In this document: piece after piece, positions 1-6,712 of the stretch
Layout of the letters: each line of letters begins with the position of its first letter
How positions within the stretch are numbered: position 1 is the first letter of the stretch
The notes under the pieces: generated by a model
Seen by the model: the letters and a program-made list of their open reading frames with translations, nothing else
What the model was told of the DNA's origin: nothing
Database searches by the model: none
From: DATKSS01 sp035533335
Lineage (GTDB): Bacteria > Chloroflexota > Dormibacteria > Dormibacterales > Dormibacteraceae
Length of the DNA stretch: 8,748 nucleotides
Assembly: GCA_035533335.1 (NCBI GenBank)
Contig: DATLUC010000081.1
Span: forward strand, 1-8,748
Reading direction: 5' to 3'
Position numbers and translations under genes: made by a program

Positions 1-131
1 GCCTTGAAGAGGATGTCCATGGGGTCCATCCCCAGGGCCAGGCCTTCCTCGGTGAGGGCCTTCACCTCGGGGGCGTGGCCGTTGAGGGTGTGGTCGAACA
101 GTCCGGCTCGGATCTCTTCTTCTCGGCTCAT
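1..131 (-). CDS. Corrinoid (B12-binding) protein, N-terminal part only
   Basis: Only the first 43 codons are inside the window; the gene continues beyond the left edge. The translation begins MSREEEIRAGLFDHTLNG and goes on through a PEVKALTEEGLALGMDP stretch to MDILFK. This matches the helical cap domain that opens methyltransferase corrinoid proteins of the MtbC/MtmC/MtgC/MetH type, where 'AxxxGxxPxDILxxAL' leads to the Rossmann-like B12 domain. That domain, with the DxHxxG cobalt-ligand motif, would lie outside and cannot be checked here. In this family the protein carries a methyl group on cobalamin between a substrate-specific methyltransferase and a second one that makes methyl-THF or another methylated acceptor. 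The ATG is supported by a GGAGG four bases upstream (136-140 on the plus strand). The gene is divergent from the IclR regulator, and the one-carbon genes at the right end of the window fit a demethylation role. Assignment rests on the N-terminus alone. Confidence 0.72.
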   Translation of the reverse strand, partial: MSREEEIRAGLFDHTLNGHAPEVKALTEEGLALGMDPMDILFK

Positions 132-143
132 CAGGCCTCCAGT

Positions 144-166
144 TCTGTTGCGCAAGACTCAACAGA
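144..166. promoter_or_regulatory. Operator-like inverted repeat in the corrinoid-gene leader
   Basis: A perfect 7-bp inverted repeat, TCTGTTG (144-150) and CAACAGA (160-166), has a 9-base spacer. It overlaps an 8-bp palindrome TTGCGCAA (148-155). The repeat lies between the predicted corrinoid promoter and its ribosome binding site. It could be a DNA operator for the divergent IclR protein, or an RNA hairpin ending three bases before the Shine-Dalgarno stretch. The symmetry is seen directly; the role is inferred. Confidence 0.4.
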
Positions 167-181
167 TGCTCAGAGCCCAAC

Positions 182-210
182 ATTTTAGCCGTCCAGAATC
201 AACTCCGCAA
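182..210 (-). promoter_or_regulatory. Predicted sigma70-type promoter for the corrinoid-protein operon
   Basis: On the minus strand a -35 box TTGCGG (210-205) and a -10 box TAAAAT (187-182) are separated by exactly 17 bases. The -10 matches TATAAT at five of six positions. Transcription would start near 175, giving a leader of about 44 bases before the ATG at 131. The -35 box overlaps a CGCAA/TTGCG inverted repeat, so a regulator bound there would probably block it. Prediction only. Confidence 0.5.
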
Positions 211-222
211 GGTAATGTTGCG
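206..222. promoter_or_regulatory. Possible IclR autoregulatory operator (CGCAA-N7-TTGCG)
   Basis: CGCAA (206-210) and TTGCG (218-222) form a 5-bp inverted repeat with a 7-base spacer, 17 bp in all. It covers the -35 of the leftward corrinoid promoter and the possible -10 (TAATGT, 213-218) of the rightward iclR-type gene. That is a typical position for an IclR protein that controls both its own gene and a divergent target. The dyad is short, so chance is not excluded. Confidence 0.35.
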
Positions 223-224
223 CT

Positions 225-1064
225 ATGAGCAACGAGGCGCCGCGGGACGGCGGAGTCCGCTCGGTCGAGCGCGCGATCGCCATCCTCGACCTCCTGGCCC
301 AGGGGGGCTGGCAGTCGGGCGCCGACGTGGCGCGCGACCTGAGCGTTCACCGCTCGACCGCGCTGCGCTTGCTCGCAACCCTGGAGCGCCACGGCCTGGT
401 CGAGCGCGACCAGCGGACGGCCAAGTACCGCCTCGGCCGCCGCCTGCCGCAGCTGGCCAGCGTCGTCACCGGCGAGTTCGATCTGCGCTACGTGGCGCGA
501 CCCGTGTGCGAGAGCCTCGCCGGCGCCCTCGGCGAGACGGTCACGCTCGACGTGCTTGCCGGCGACGTGATCGTGCCCATCGAGCAGGCCACCGCCTCGA
601 CCTCGATGGTCAGCGTGAACTGGCTTGGCCGGCGTACGCCCGTCCACTGCACCGCCAGCGGCAAGGTGATCCTCGCCTTTGCGCCCCAGCCGGTGCGGCA
701 GCGGCTGCTGGCCCACCCGCTGGAGCGCTCGACCGTGCACACGATCACCGACCGGGACGAGCTGGAAAAGCAGCTGGAGGCCGCGCGGGAGTCGGGCATG
801 GCGCGGACGTTCGAGGAGCTGGAGCTGGGCCTGGACGCCATCGCCGCCCCGGTCTTCGGCGCCGACGGCGAGGTGGTGGCGGCGCTCGACGTTTCCGGCC
901 CTTCCCACCGGCTGCGCCAGAGCGATCGGCCAGAGCTGCTCCGGATGACCCAGGCCGGGGCGGCCGACCTGTCCCGCCGGCTGGGGTTTCGCGGCCGGCG
1001 CCCTGAAAGCAGAGGGCCAGATGCCCTTAACCGGACCCTCACTGAAATCAACGGCACGGCCTGA
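225..1064 (+). CDS. IclR-family transcriptional regulator
   Basis: The protein is 279 aa. IclR proteins are dimeric DNA-binding regulators that sense small catabolic intermediates. A winged helix-turn-helix occupies about residues 12-75: SVERAIAILDLLAQGGW is the first helix, SGADVARDLSVHRSTALRLL (31-50) is the HTH, and AKYRLG (66-71) is the wing. Residues 85-255 form the effector domain, with the family's VHCTASGKVILAF stretch after about 140 and ELELGLDAIAAPVF near 197. A tail of about 20 residues goes beyond the usual C-terminus. The ATG at 225 follows family spacing to the HTH but lacks a clear Shine-Dalgarno: only AAGG lies 12 bases upstream. A TAATGT at 213-218 would place the transcription start near the A of the ATG, so leaderless expression is possible. 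The gene is divergent from the corrinoid gene and 97 bp upstream of the importer operon, so either or both may be targets. The ligand is unknown. Confidence 0.93.
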   Translation: MSNEAPRDGGVRSVERAIAILDLLAQGGWQSGADVARDLSVHRSTALRLLATLERHGLVERDQRTAKYRLGRRLPQLASVVTGEFDLRYVARPVCESLAGALGETVTLDVLAGDVIVPIEQATASTSMVSVNWLGRRTPVHCTASGKVILAFAPQPVRQRLLAHPLERSTVHTITDRDELEKQLEAARESGMARTFEELELGLDAIAAPVFGADGEVVAALDVSGPSHRLRQSDRPELLRMTQAGAADLSRRLGFRGRRPESRGPDALNRTLTEINGTA

Positions 1065-1072
1065 CTCCGTCC

Positions 1073-1101
1073 TTGCAACGTCGCCGCCGGTCGATCATCA
1101 T
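1073..1101 (+). promoter_or_regulatory. Possible promoter of the ABC importer operon
   Basis: TTGCAA (1073-1078) and CATCAT (1096-1101) lie 17 bases apart, each matching four of six consensus positions. The leader would be about 55 bases. The -35 box shares its TTGC start with the -35 boxes predicted for the corrinoid and MTHFR promoters. This is a weak prediction, and read-through from the IclR gene is also possible since no terminator is seen between them. Confidence 0.3.
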
Positions 1102-1124
1102 TGGCGCTGCCGATGAGGTTGCCT

Positions 1125-1138
1125 GCCGGGCGCCCGGC
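1125..1138. repeat. 14-bp perfect palindrome in the importer leader
   Basis: GCCGGGCGCCCGGC is perfectly self-complementary. In RNA it could form a 5-bp G/C stem with a GCGC loop, 23 bases before the binding-protein start codon. There is no following T-run, so it is not an intrinsic terminator. It may be an operator, a leader hairpin, or a chance product of high GC content. Confidence 0.35.
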
Positions 1139-1161
1139 CGTGTCTAGAAGGGGAAGGAAGC

Positions 1162-2286
1162 ATGAAGTTGGGTAGTCTGACGCGCCAGCTCGGCCTTGCC
1201 GTGGTGGCTTTCGTACTCGTCGCGGCGTGCGGCAGCTCCACCGGTGGTGGATCGGCCTCGTGCAGCGAATCGACCGCCAAGACGGCGACCTCCGCCTCGG
1301 CCTGTGGCGGCATGGACGCCCTGGTCGCTGCGGCCAAGTCCGAAGGCAAGCTCAACGTGATCGCCCTGCCTCCGGACTGGGCGAACTACGGAGCCATCAT
1401 CAGCGGCTTCACCGCCAAGTACGGGATCGCGATCACGTCCAACAACCCGAACGGCAGCAGCCAGGATGAGGTGAACGCGGTCACCCAGCTCGGCACCAGC
1501 AGCCGCGCCCCGGACGTGCTCGACATCGGCATGGCCGTCGCGCTGGCCAACACCGCCGACTTCGCGCCCTACAAGGTCGCGACCTGGAACGACATCCTGG
1601 ACAGCCAGAAGGAGCCGACCGGGCTCTGGTTCCAGGACTACGGCGGCTACATGTCGGTCGGTTACGACTCCAGCAAGGTGCCGACGATCACTTCTCTGTC
1701 GGACCTTCTCGGATCCGCCTTCAAGGGCAAGGTCGCGTTGAACGGCGACCCGACCCAGGCCAACGCCGCGCTCAACGGCGTGATGATGGCGTCGCTCGCC
1801 AACGGCGGCTCGCTGGACGACATCAGCAAGGGCGTCGACTTCTTCCACCAGCTGAAGCAGGCGGGCAACTTCGTCCCGGTGCAGGCCACCACGGCGACGG
1901 TCAAGAACGGGACCACGCCGGTCGTGTTCGACTGGGACTACCTCTCCGCCGCGCACGGCACCGACGTTCCGACCTGGAAGGTCTTCGTGCCTAACAACGC
2001 AGTCCTCGGCGGCTACTACGCCCAGGCGATCAACAAGAACGCTCCGCACCCGGCCGCCGCGCGGCTGTGGGAGGAGTACCTGTACTCCGACGAAGGACAG
2101 AACCTGTGGCTCAAGGGCCTGGCTCGGCCGGTCCGCATGGCGGCGATGCAGAAGGCCGGGACCATCGACCAGACCGCCGCGGCGGCACTTCCGCCGGTGA
2201 CGGGCACCCCGGTGTTCCTCAGCGCAAGCCAGGCGACCGCAGCCAGCGCGTACCTCGCCAGCCACTGGTCAGCGGCCATTTCTTGA
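1162..2286 (+). CDS. ABC transporter solute-binding lipoprotein
   Basis: The protein is 374 aa and captures the substrate outside the membrane for the adjoining importer. The N-terminus is a lipoprotein signal peptide: KLGSLTR, a hydrophobic stretch 10-22, then the lipobox VAAC with the lipidated cysteine at 23. A Ser/Thr/Gly linker runs to about residue 49 and contains two more cysteines (34 and 48). The mature domain starts near MDALVAAAKSEGKLNVIALP and resembles the binding proteins of the polyamine/Fe3+/2-aminoethylphosphonate group (type 2 periplasmic-binding fold). Cues are DWANYGAIISGFTAKYGI (72-89), RAPDVLDIG (115-123) and a C-terminal AARLWEEYLYSDEGQNLW stretch. A GGAAGGAAG purine run just before the ATG gives a strong ribosome binding site. 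It is first in the operon, followed by two permeases and an ATPase. Substrate cannot be read from sequence; the neighbouring phosphoesterase and one-carbon genes hint at a methylated or phosphorylated compound. Confidence 0.9.
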   Translation: MKLGSLTRQLGLAVVAFVLVAACGSSTGGGSASCSESTAKTATSASACGGMDALVAAAKSEGKLNVIALPPDWANYGAIISGFTAKYGIAITSNNPNGSSQDEVNAVTQLGTSSRAPDVLDIGMAVALANTADFAPYKVATWNDILDSQKEPTGLWFQDYGGYMSVGYDSSKVPTITSLSDLLGSAFKGKVALNGDPTQANAALNGVMMASLANGGSLDDISKGVDFFHQLKQAGNFVPVQATTATVKNGTTPVVFDWDYLSAAHGTDVPTWKVFVPNNAVLGGYYAQAINKNAPHPAAARLWEEYLYSDEGQNLWLKGLARPVRMAAMQKAGTIDQTAAAALPPVTGTPVFLSASQATAASAYLASHWSAAIS

Positions 2287-3188
2287 CAGCTGCCGGCAAT
2301 CCGGCTGTAACCACCACCGCCGGCCGCCCGATCGTGGGCGGCCGGCGTCTTCCGCTTGACTGGGTCGGAGCGGTTCCTTTCTTTGCATACGTCGCGGTGT
2401 TCCTCCTGCTGCCCACCGGGATCATCCTGGTCGGTGCGTTCCTCGCCGAGAACGGATCGGCGACGCTTACCAACTTCTCGAGCCTGGGGAATGCGGACAT
2501 CGTCAAGGCGAGCCTCCAGACGGTGCTGCTGTCCGCGGTGACGGCGGTGGTCGGCGCCTCGCTGGGCGCCCTGGTCGCCTATGCCGTGGCCACGGGCAAC
2601 CCCGACGGGATCCTGCGCCGAATCGTCGTGTCGGCCAGCGGCGTGCTCGCGCAGTTCGGCGGCGTCACCCTGGCGTTCGCGTTTCTCGCGACCATCGGCC
2701 CGGCCGGCCTCGTCTACCTCTTCCTGAAGCAGCACGGAATCGATTTCTACTCCGGCGGCTACTGGATCTACGACCTGCGCGGGCTCCAGCTCGTGTACCT
2801 GTACTTCCAGATTCCGCTGATGGTGCTGGTCTTCATCCCGGCCGTCGACGGCATCAAGCCGCAGTGGCGCGAGGCAGCCGAGAGCCTGGGAGGCGGCACC
2901 TGGCACTACTGGCGATACGTCGCCGGTCCACTTCTCTTCCCGGCGTTCATCGGCTGCGCGCTGCTTCTGTTCGCCAACGCCTTCTCCGCCTACGCGACCG
3001 CGAACGCCCTCATCAACCAGGGTGCCCCAGTGCTCTCCCAGCAGATCAACAACGCGCTCAGCAGCGAGGTGGGTCTGCACAAACCGGGCCTGGCGAACGC
3101 CATCGCGATCGAGATGATCGTGATCGTGGTCCTGGCCACCGTGCTCTACTCCCTCCTCCAGAGAAGGAGCTCGCGATGGCTGCAGTGA
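2283..3188 (+). CDS. ABC transporter permease subunit 1
   Basis: This is a 301-aa membrane protein of the MetI-like importer permease fold, one of two channel subunits. Six hydrophobic segments are visible at about 29-53, 78-104, 114-138, 168-188, 215-240 and 273-293. The cytoplasmic EAA loop, which docks onto the ATPase, is EAAESLGGGTWHYWRYVAGP (about 197-216). I chose the TTG at 2283 because its TTGA overlaps the stop of the binding-protein gene, suggesting translational coupling. No ATG lies in frame near this point, and the reading frame opening at 2067 would overlap the binding protein by 220 bases. GTG at 2334 is the main alternative, but it lies in a strong hairpin. No good Shine-Dalgarno precedes either. 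The 3' end overlaps the second permease by 13 bases. Confidence 0.88.
   Translation: MTAAGNPAVTTTAGRPIVGGRRLPLDWVGAVPFFAYVAVFLLLPTGIILVGAFLAENGSATLTNFSSLGNADIVKASLQTVLLSAVTAVVGASLGALVAYAVATGNPDGILRRIVVSASGVLAQFGGVTLAFAFLATIGPAGLVYLFLKQHGIDFYSGGYWIYDLRGLQLVYLYFQIPLMVLVFIPAVDGIKPQWREAAESLGGGTWHYWRYVAGPLLFPAFIGCALLLFANAFSAYATANALINQGAPVLSQQINNALSSEVGLHKPGLANAIAIEMIVIVVLATVLYSLLQRRSSRWLQ
2318..2347 (+). repeat. Strong 12-bp stem-loop at the binding-protein/permease junction
   Basis: CGCCGGCCGCCC (2318-2329) and GGGCGGCCGGCG (2336-2347) are perfect complements with a 6-base loop GATCGT. The hairpin starts 32 bases after the binding-protein stop codon and falls in the first codons of the permease as called here. 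There is no T-run after it, so it is not an intrinsic terminator. Known parallels are intercistronic hairpins after binding-protein genes, such as malE-malF, which protect the upstream message and let binding protein outnumber permease. The structure is seen; the role is inferred. Confidence 0.6.
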
Positions 3189-4024
3189 CGGCGAGCTTCC
3201 AACGCTCACGCAGGGCCAGGCTGCAGGCCTTCCGCTACGTCGTGCTGATCGCGGCCGCGATCTTCTTCCTCGTTCCCCTGCTCGCCATGTTCGAGTTCTC
3301 CACCCGAAGCGGGAACGACTTCAACACCCCACGCACTCTCACCTACTGGCAGCAGATCTTCGACTTTCCCGACCTGGTGGCGGCGATCACGGCCTCGCTT
3401 CAGCTGGCGGCGATCACGTCGGCCGCGATGCTGGTCCTGCTCGTGCCCACCATGGTCTGGGTGCGGCTCAAGCTGAAGAGTCTGTCGCGCATCGTCGAGT
3501 TCATCTGCCTGCTCCCGCTCACGATCCCCGCCATCGTCCTCGTGGTCGGCTTCTATCCCATGTACCAGTGGATGGGTAACAACTTCAGCGACAACATCCT
3601 GACCCTCTCTTTTGCATACGTGATCCTGGTCTTGCCGTATTGCTACCGCGCGCTCGACGCTGGGCTCGGAGCGATCGATGTCAAGACCTTGACCGAAGCG
3701 GCGCGCAGCCTCGGCGCCAGCTGGTTCACCGTCATGTGGCGGGTTATCGTCCCCAACATCTCGAACGCGATCCTGAACGCAGCCCTGCTTTCCGTCGCGC
3801 TCGTGCTGGGTGAATACACGATCGCGCAGAACCTTCTGTACAACAACCTGCAGGTGGAGATCGCCCAGCTCGGCCGGGCCAACGCCGGGGTGTCGATCGC
3901 GGTCGCGGTGGCGTCCCTGCTCTTCGCCTTCATCCTGCTCGTCGTCCTCGCGTTCGTCGGACGCAGGCGCAGGCAGGCGTCGGAGACGCTCGTTCAAGAT
4001 TTTGCGAGAGGGGGGAGGAAGTGA
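3176..4024 (+). CDS. ABC transporter permease subunit 2
   Basis: The second channel subunit is 282 aa, of the same MetI-like/PotC-type fold. Hydrophobic segments lie at about 20-38, 74-95, 107-130, 141-158, 198-213 and 238-262. The EAA loop LTEAARSLGASWFTVMWRVI (172-191) is well conserved. The ATG at 3176 has AAGGAG at 3164-3169, six bases upstream, and overlaps the end of permease 1 by 13 bases. The stop overlaps the GTG of the ATPase gene in the form GTGA (4021-4024). The tight overlaps point to one transcript and coupled translation. Having two separate permeases, rather than one fused protein, fits the spermidine/putrescine or aminoethylphosphonate type more than the fused Fe3+ type. Confidence 0.92.
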   Translation: MAAVTASFQRSRRARLQAFRYVVLIAAAIFFLVPLLAMFEFSTRSGNDFNTPRTLTYWQQIFDFPDLVAAITASLQLAAITSAAMLVLLVPTMVWVRLKLKSLSRIVEFICLLPLTIPAIVLVVGFYPMYQWMGNNFSDNILTLSFAYVILVLPYCYRALDAGLGAIDVKTLTEAARSLGASWFTVMWRVIVPNISNAILNAALLSVALVLGEYTIAQNLLYNNLQVEIAQLGRANAGVSIAVAVASLLFAFILLVVLAFVGRRRRQASETLVQDFARGGRK

Positions 4025-5109
4025 CGGACAACGCCGGAGCACGTCAGGGCGTGGAGGTCCGCCTCGAGAACCTCGAGCGACGCTATGGAGGCGTGACCGC
4101 CCTCAACGGCCTCTCGCTCACTCTCGGCGCGGGCGAGCTCGTAGCGCTGCTCGGACCGTCCGGGTGCGGCAAGACCACCGCCTTGCGCCTCGTAGCGGGC
4201 CTCGAAGAGGCGGATGGCGGCCGGGTCGTCATCGGGGGCAACGACGTGACCGGGCTGCCGGCCAACAAGCGCAACGTCGGCATGGTGTTCCAGGCCTACT
4301 CGCTCTTTCCGCACATGGTCGCGTGGGAGAACGTCGCCTTCGGCCTGCAGATGCGCAAAGTCGGGCTCGAGGAGAGAAAGCAGCGGGCGCACGAGATGCT
4401 CGAGCTCGTCGGCCTAGGGTCGATGGCCAATCGCTACGCCACGCAACTGTCCGGCGGCCAGCAGCAGCGCGTGGCGCTGGCGCGCGCGCTCGCCATCAGG
4501 CCGCAGGTCCTGCTCCTGGACGAGCCGCTGTCCGCCCTCGACGCGAAGGTTCGATCACGCCTCCGAGACGAGATCCGGCGGGTGCAGCTGGAGGTCGGGA
4601 TCACGACACTGTTCGTCACGCACGACCAGGAGGAGGCTCTCGCCATCGCCGACCGCGTCGGCGTCATGCAGTCCGGTCAGCTCGAGCAGCTGGGGTCGCC
4701 GACGACGGTCTACTCGCGCCCGGCGACGCCTTTCGTCGCCGATTTCGTTGGACTCACGAACCGCCTTGCCGGCACCGTGAAGGATCGCGAGGTCGAGGTG
4801 CGAGGCGTGCGCCTGCCGCTGGTGCAGCCCGACGTGCCGGACGGGCCCGCGACCGCGCTGGTCCGCCCGGAGGCCGTCTCGCTGGCCGCGGACGGCTTGG
4901 GGGACGGGCCACTGGTGGGCACCGTCATCGCCGTCGCCTTCCTGGGGGCCACCAGCCGGGTGACTGTCGACCTCGGGGGGGTGACGGTGCTGGCGCAGAT
5001 GCCGACCGCCCAGACCGCCGAGCATCCGGCCGGGACCAAGGTCCGGCTGACCCTGCGGCCAGATCCGGTGCTGATCCAAAGAGAAGAGACGACCCCGACC
5101 GGGTCTTGA
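4021..5109 (+). CDS. ABC transporter ATP-binding subunit (PotA/FbpC/PhnT-like)
   Basis: This 362-aa ATPase powers the importer. All nucleotide-binding motifs are intact: Walker A GPSGCGKTT (45-53), Q-loop glutamine 91 in VFQAYSLFPHM, signature LSGGQQQR (143-150), Walker B VLLLDEP with catalytic Glu168, D-loop SALD (171-174), and switch His201 in FVTHD. After residue 235 comes a C-terminal TOBE-type regulatory domain (LVRPEAVSL; RLTLRPDPVLI), typical of the polyamine, Fe3+ and phosphonate importer ATPases. The start is GTG at 4021, with a GGGGGGAGGAA purine run (4010-4020) ending directly before it. It overlaps the permease stop by four bases. The phosphoesterase gene begins 13 bases downstream. 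Function as an importer ATPase is certain; substrate is not. Confidence 0.95.
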   Translation: MTDNAGARQGVEVRLENLERRYGGVTALNGLSLTLGAGELVALLGPSGCGKTTALRLVAGLEEADGGRVVIGGNDVTGLPANKRNVGMVFQAYSLFPHMVAWENVAFGLQMRKVGLEERKQRAHEMLELVGLGSMANRYATQLSGGQQQRVALARALAIRPQVLLLDEPLSALDAKVRSRLRDEIRRVQLEVGITTLFVTHDQEEALAIADRVGVMQSGQLEQLGSPTTVYSRPATPFVADFVGLTNRLAGTVKDREVEVRGVRLPLVQPDVPDGPATALVRPEAVSLAADGLGDGPLVGTVIAVAFLGATSRVTVDLGGVTVLAQMPTAQTAEHPAGTKVRLTLRPDPVLIQREETTPTGS

Positions 5110-5122
5110 CCTAGCGACGGCA

Positions 5123-6667
5123 GTGCTCACCACGGAGCGCCGGCTCGGCGCCGGACCGATACTGCGCGCGGGCTCGCGCTCTCCTTACCGCCCGGTCGTC
5201 GCGGGGCCGGGCGAGCCGCACCTGGTGCGCGCCGAGCTCGTTTCGGAAACGCCTCCGGAAGACCACGGCCCGCGCGGCCCCGCGATCGCCTGCATCGGCC
5301 ACATCACCGACCTGCACGTCACCGACGTTCAGTCGCCCGCGCGGTTCGAGTTCGTGAACCGCGAATGGGAGGACCCGCGGTTTCGTGAGCTTCTCACCAT
5401 GCAGCGGCCGCAAGAGGCGCTGAACGCCCGGGCCGTCGAGGCGCTGTTGCGAACGCTTCGCAGCATCGGCCGCGCCCCTCTCACGGAGAGCCCGATCGAG
5501 CTGGTGGCAATGACCGGCGACTCCGTCGACAACACCCAGCTCAACGAGCTGACCAACTTTCTCGCCCTGATGGACGGCGGTGCGGTGCGCCCCGACTCCG
5601 GCTCGCCGGGCTATGACGGCGTGCAGGCCACGGAATGGCCGTCCGACATCTTCTGGAAGCCAGATGGGCCAGCCGGTGGGGACCTGTTCCAGAAGGCCCT
5701 CGGATACCCCGGCGTGCCGGGCCTGCTCGATCTGGCGATGGAGCCGTTTCAGGCGCCCGGGCTGGGGCTGCCGTGGCTGGGCTGTTACGGCAACCACGAA
5801 GAGGTTTGCCAGGGGGTCGGCATCGTCAACCCGACACTCGCGAGGGCGATGGTCGGTTCGCGAAAGCCGCTTGCCATGCCCGACGGCCTCGACCGCGACA
5901 AGGCCCTGGAGACGTTCGTCAGGAACCCCGAGGCTTTCATGTCCGGGCCGGCCCTCGAGGTTGCGCCCGACCCCGCGCGCCGGCCGATCACCAGGCCCGA
6001 GTTCGTAGAGCTTCACCACCAGTCGGGATCGCACGGCTTCACCGACGTGAACCGGTCGGGCGGTACCGCTTACTACGTGCACGACACTCCACGGGTTCGC
6101 TTCATCACCCTGGACACCGTGTGCCCGGCCGGGGGCGCCGACGGCCAGGTCGATCCGGTCCAGCTCCAGTGGCTCGAGCGGCGTCTCGAGGAGGTGCACT
6201 CCTCGTTCACCACGCGCGACGGCTCACTCGTGCGCACGCAATCGCACGACCGCCTGGTCGTCATCCTCTCCCACCACGGCTTCGACACCCTGGCCAACCC
6301 GCGCCGGCTGCAGGGAGGCACAGAGCTGCTCGACCTGCTGCATCGGTTCCGCAACGTGGTCCTGTGGCTGAACGGGCACATCCATGCCAACCGCATCACG
6401 CCACGCCCCGGGGTGGGTGGCGGCTTGTGGGAGGTCACCACGAGCGCGCTGGTCGATTGGCCGTGCCAGGGACGGCTGGTCGAGCTCTTCGATGCCGGCT
6501 CGGGTTTGCTCGGGATTGGCTGCACCATGGTCGACCACGACGGCGAAGGGCTCGCCGGGGTTCACCGTGAGCTGGCGGCCAATGTGCCCTTCAACGGGTT
6601 CGACTCATGGCGGCCGGGCAAGCCGGAGGACCGCAACGTGATCCTGCTGCTTCCCGCTCCCTTTTGA
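5123..6667 (+). CDS. Calcineurin-like metallophosphoesterase (probably TIGR03767/PPA1498-type)
   Basis: The protein is 514 aa. Metallophosphoesterases use two metal ions to hydrolyse phosphomono- or diesters. The whole ligand set is present in order: D63xH65 (ITDLH), G132D133 (TGDSVDN), G223NHE226 (CYGNHEE), H384/H385 (LSHHG) and G418HIH421 (NGHIH). A long insert (about 150-215 and 230-310) separates the GD and NH motifs from the later ones, and resembles the large actinobacterial 'PPA1498 family' as I recall it. No signal peptide or membrane segment is visible, so it appears cytoplasmic, with the importer delivering its substrate. GTG at 5123 is called, 13 bases after the ATPase stop; it has no clear Shine-Dalgarno, and GTG at 5225 is an alternative just before the catalytic core. 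Substrate is unknown. Placement suggests it acts on the imported solute, for example a phosphodiester such as a glycerophospho-compound, but that is conjecture. Confidence 0.85.
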   Translation: MLTTERRLGAGPILRAGSRSPYRPVVAGPGEPHLVRAELVSETPPEDHGPRGPAIACIGHITDLHVTDVQSPARFEFVNREWEDPRFRELLTMQRPQEALNARAVEALLRTLRSIGRAPLTESPIELVAMTGDSVDNTQLNELTNFLALMDGGAVRPDSGSPGYDGVQATEWPSDIFWKPDGPAGGDLFQKALGYPGVPGLLDLAMEPFQAPGLGLPWLGCYGNHEEVCQGVGIVNPTLARAMVGSRKPLAMPDGLDRDKALETFVRNPEAFMSGPALEVAPDPARRPITRPEFVELHHQSGSHGFTDVNRSGGTAYYVHDTPRVRFITLDTVCPAGGADGQVDPVQLQWLERRLEEVHSSFTTRDGSLVRTQSHDRLVVILSHHGFDTLANPRRLQGGTELLDLLHRFRNVVLWLNGHIHANRITPRPGVGGGLWEVTTSALVDWPCQGRLVELFDAGSGLLGIGCTMVDHDGEGLAGVHRELAANVPFNGFDSWRPGKPEDRNVILLLPAPF

Positions 6668-6668
6668 G

Positions 6669-6707
6669 ATGCCAGAGGCCATGTTGCGCATGGCGCGACT
6701 GTGGCAT
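6669..6707. promoter_or_regulatory. Nested inverted repeats over the MTHFR-gene promoter
   Basis: An outer repeat ATGCCA (6669-6674)/TGGCAT (6702-6707) encloses an inner perfect 6-bp repeat GCCATG (6678-6683)/CATGGC (6689-6694), whose 5-base loop is TTGCG. The inner dyad covers the -35 box and the right outer arm touches the -10 box. This is where an operator would sit. The same region is the 3' trailer of the phosphoesterase gene, but there is no T-run to make it a standard terminator. Confidence 0.4.
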
Positions 6708-6712
6708 ATAGT
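6684..6712 (+). promoter_or_regulatory. Predicted promoter of the MTHFR-fhs operon
   Basis: TTGCGC (6684-6689) and TATAGT (6707-6712) are spaced by exactly 17 bases; the -10 matches five of six consensus positions. Transcription would begin near 6719. This argues that the one-carbon genes have their own promoter despite lying close behind the importer operon, and that the start codon is downstream of 6719. The -35 sequence repeats the TTGCG of the corrinoid promoter. Confidence 0.45.

Noticed and set aside
132..224. Cobalamin riboswitch upstream of the corrinoid gene
   Set aside because: The leader is too short for a cobalamin riboswitch (about 200 bases) and I see no B12-box-like sequence.
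215..1006. Arg/Pro-rich 263-aa frame overlapping the IclR gene
   Set aside because: It is a frame-shifted shadow of the IclR gene, whose HTH and effector domain are plain.
1125..1138. Palindrome considered as a terminator of the IclR gene
   Set aside because: The stem is only 5 bp around a 4-base loop and no T-run follows; it is kept only as a repeat.
1144..3209. Two long minus-strand frames opposite the binding protein and first permease
   Set aside because: They have no recognisable domain and lie opposite genes with a lipobox, six membrane segments and an EAA loop.
1162..5109. Assignment of the importer as a specific Fe3+, putrescine or aminoethylphosphonate system
   Set aside because: The subunits belong to that broad group, but no residue I can read fixes the substrate, so no gene symbols were given.
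3810..5114. 434-aa open frame on the plus strand overlapping the ATPase gene
   Set aside because: The translation is Arg/Ala/Gly-rich with no domain, while the ATPase in another frame has every expected motif.
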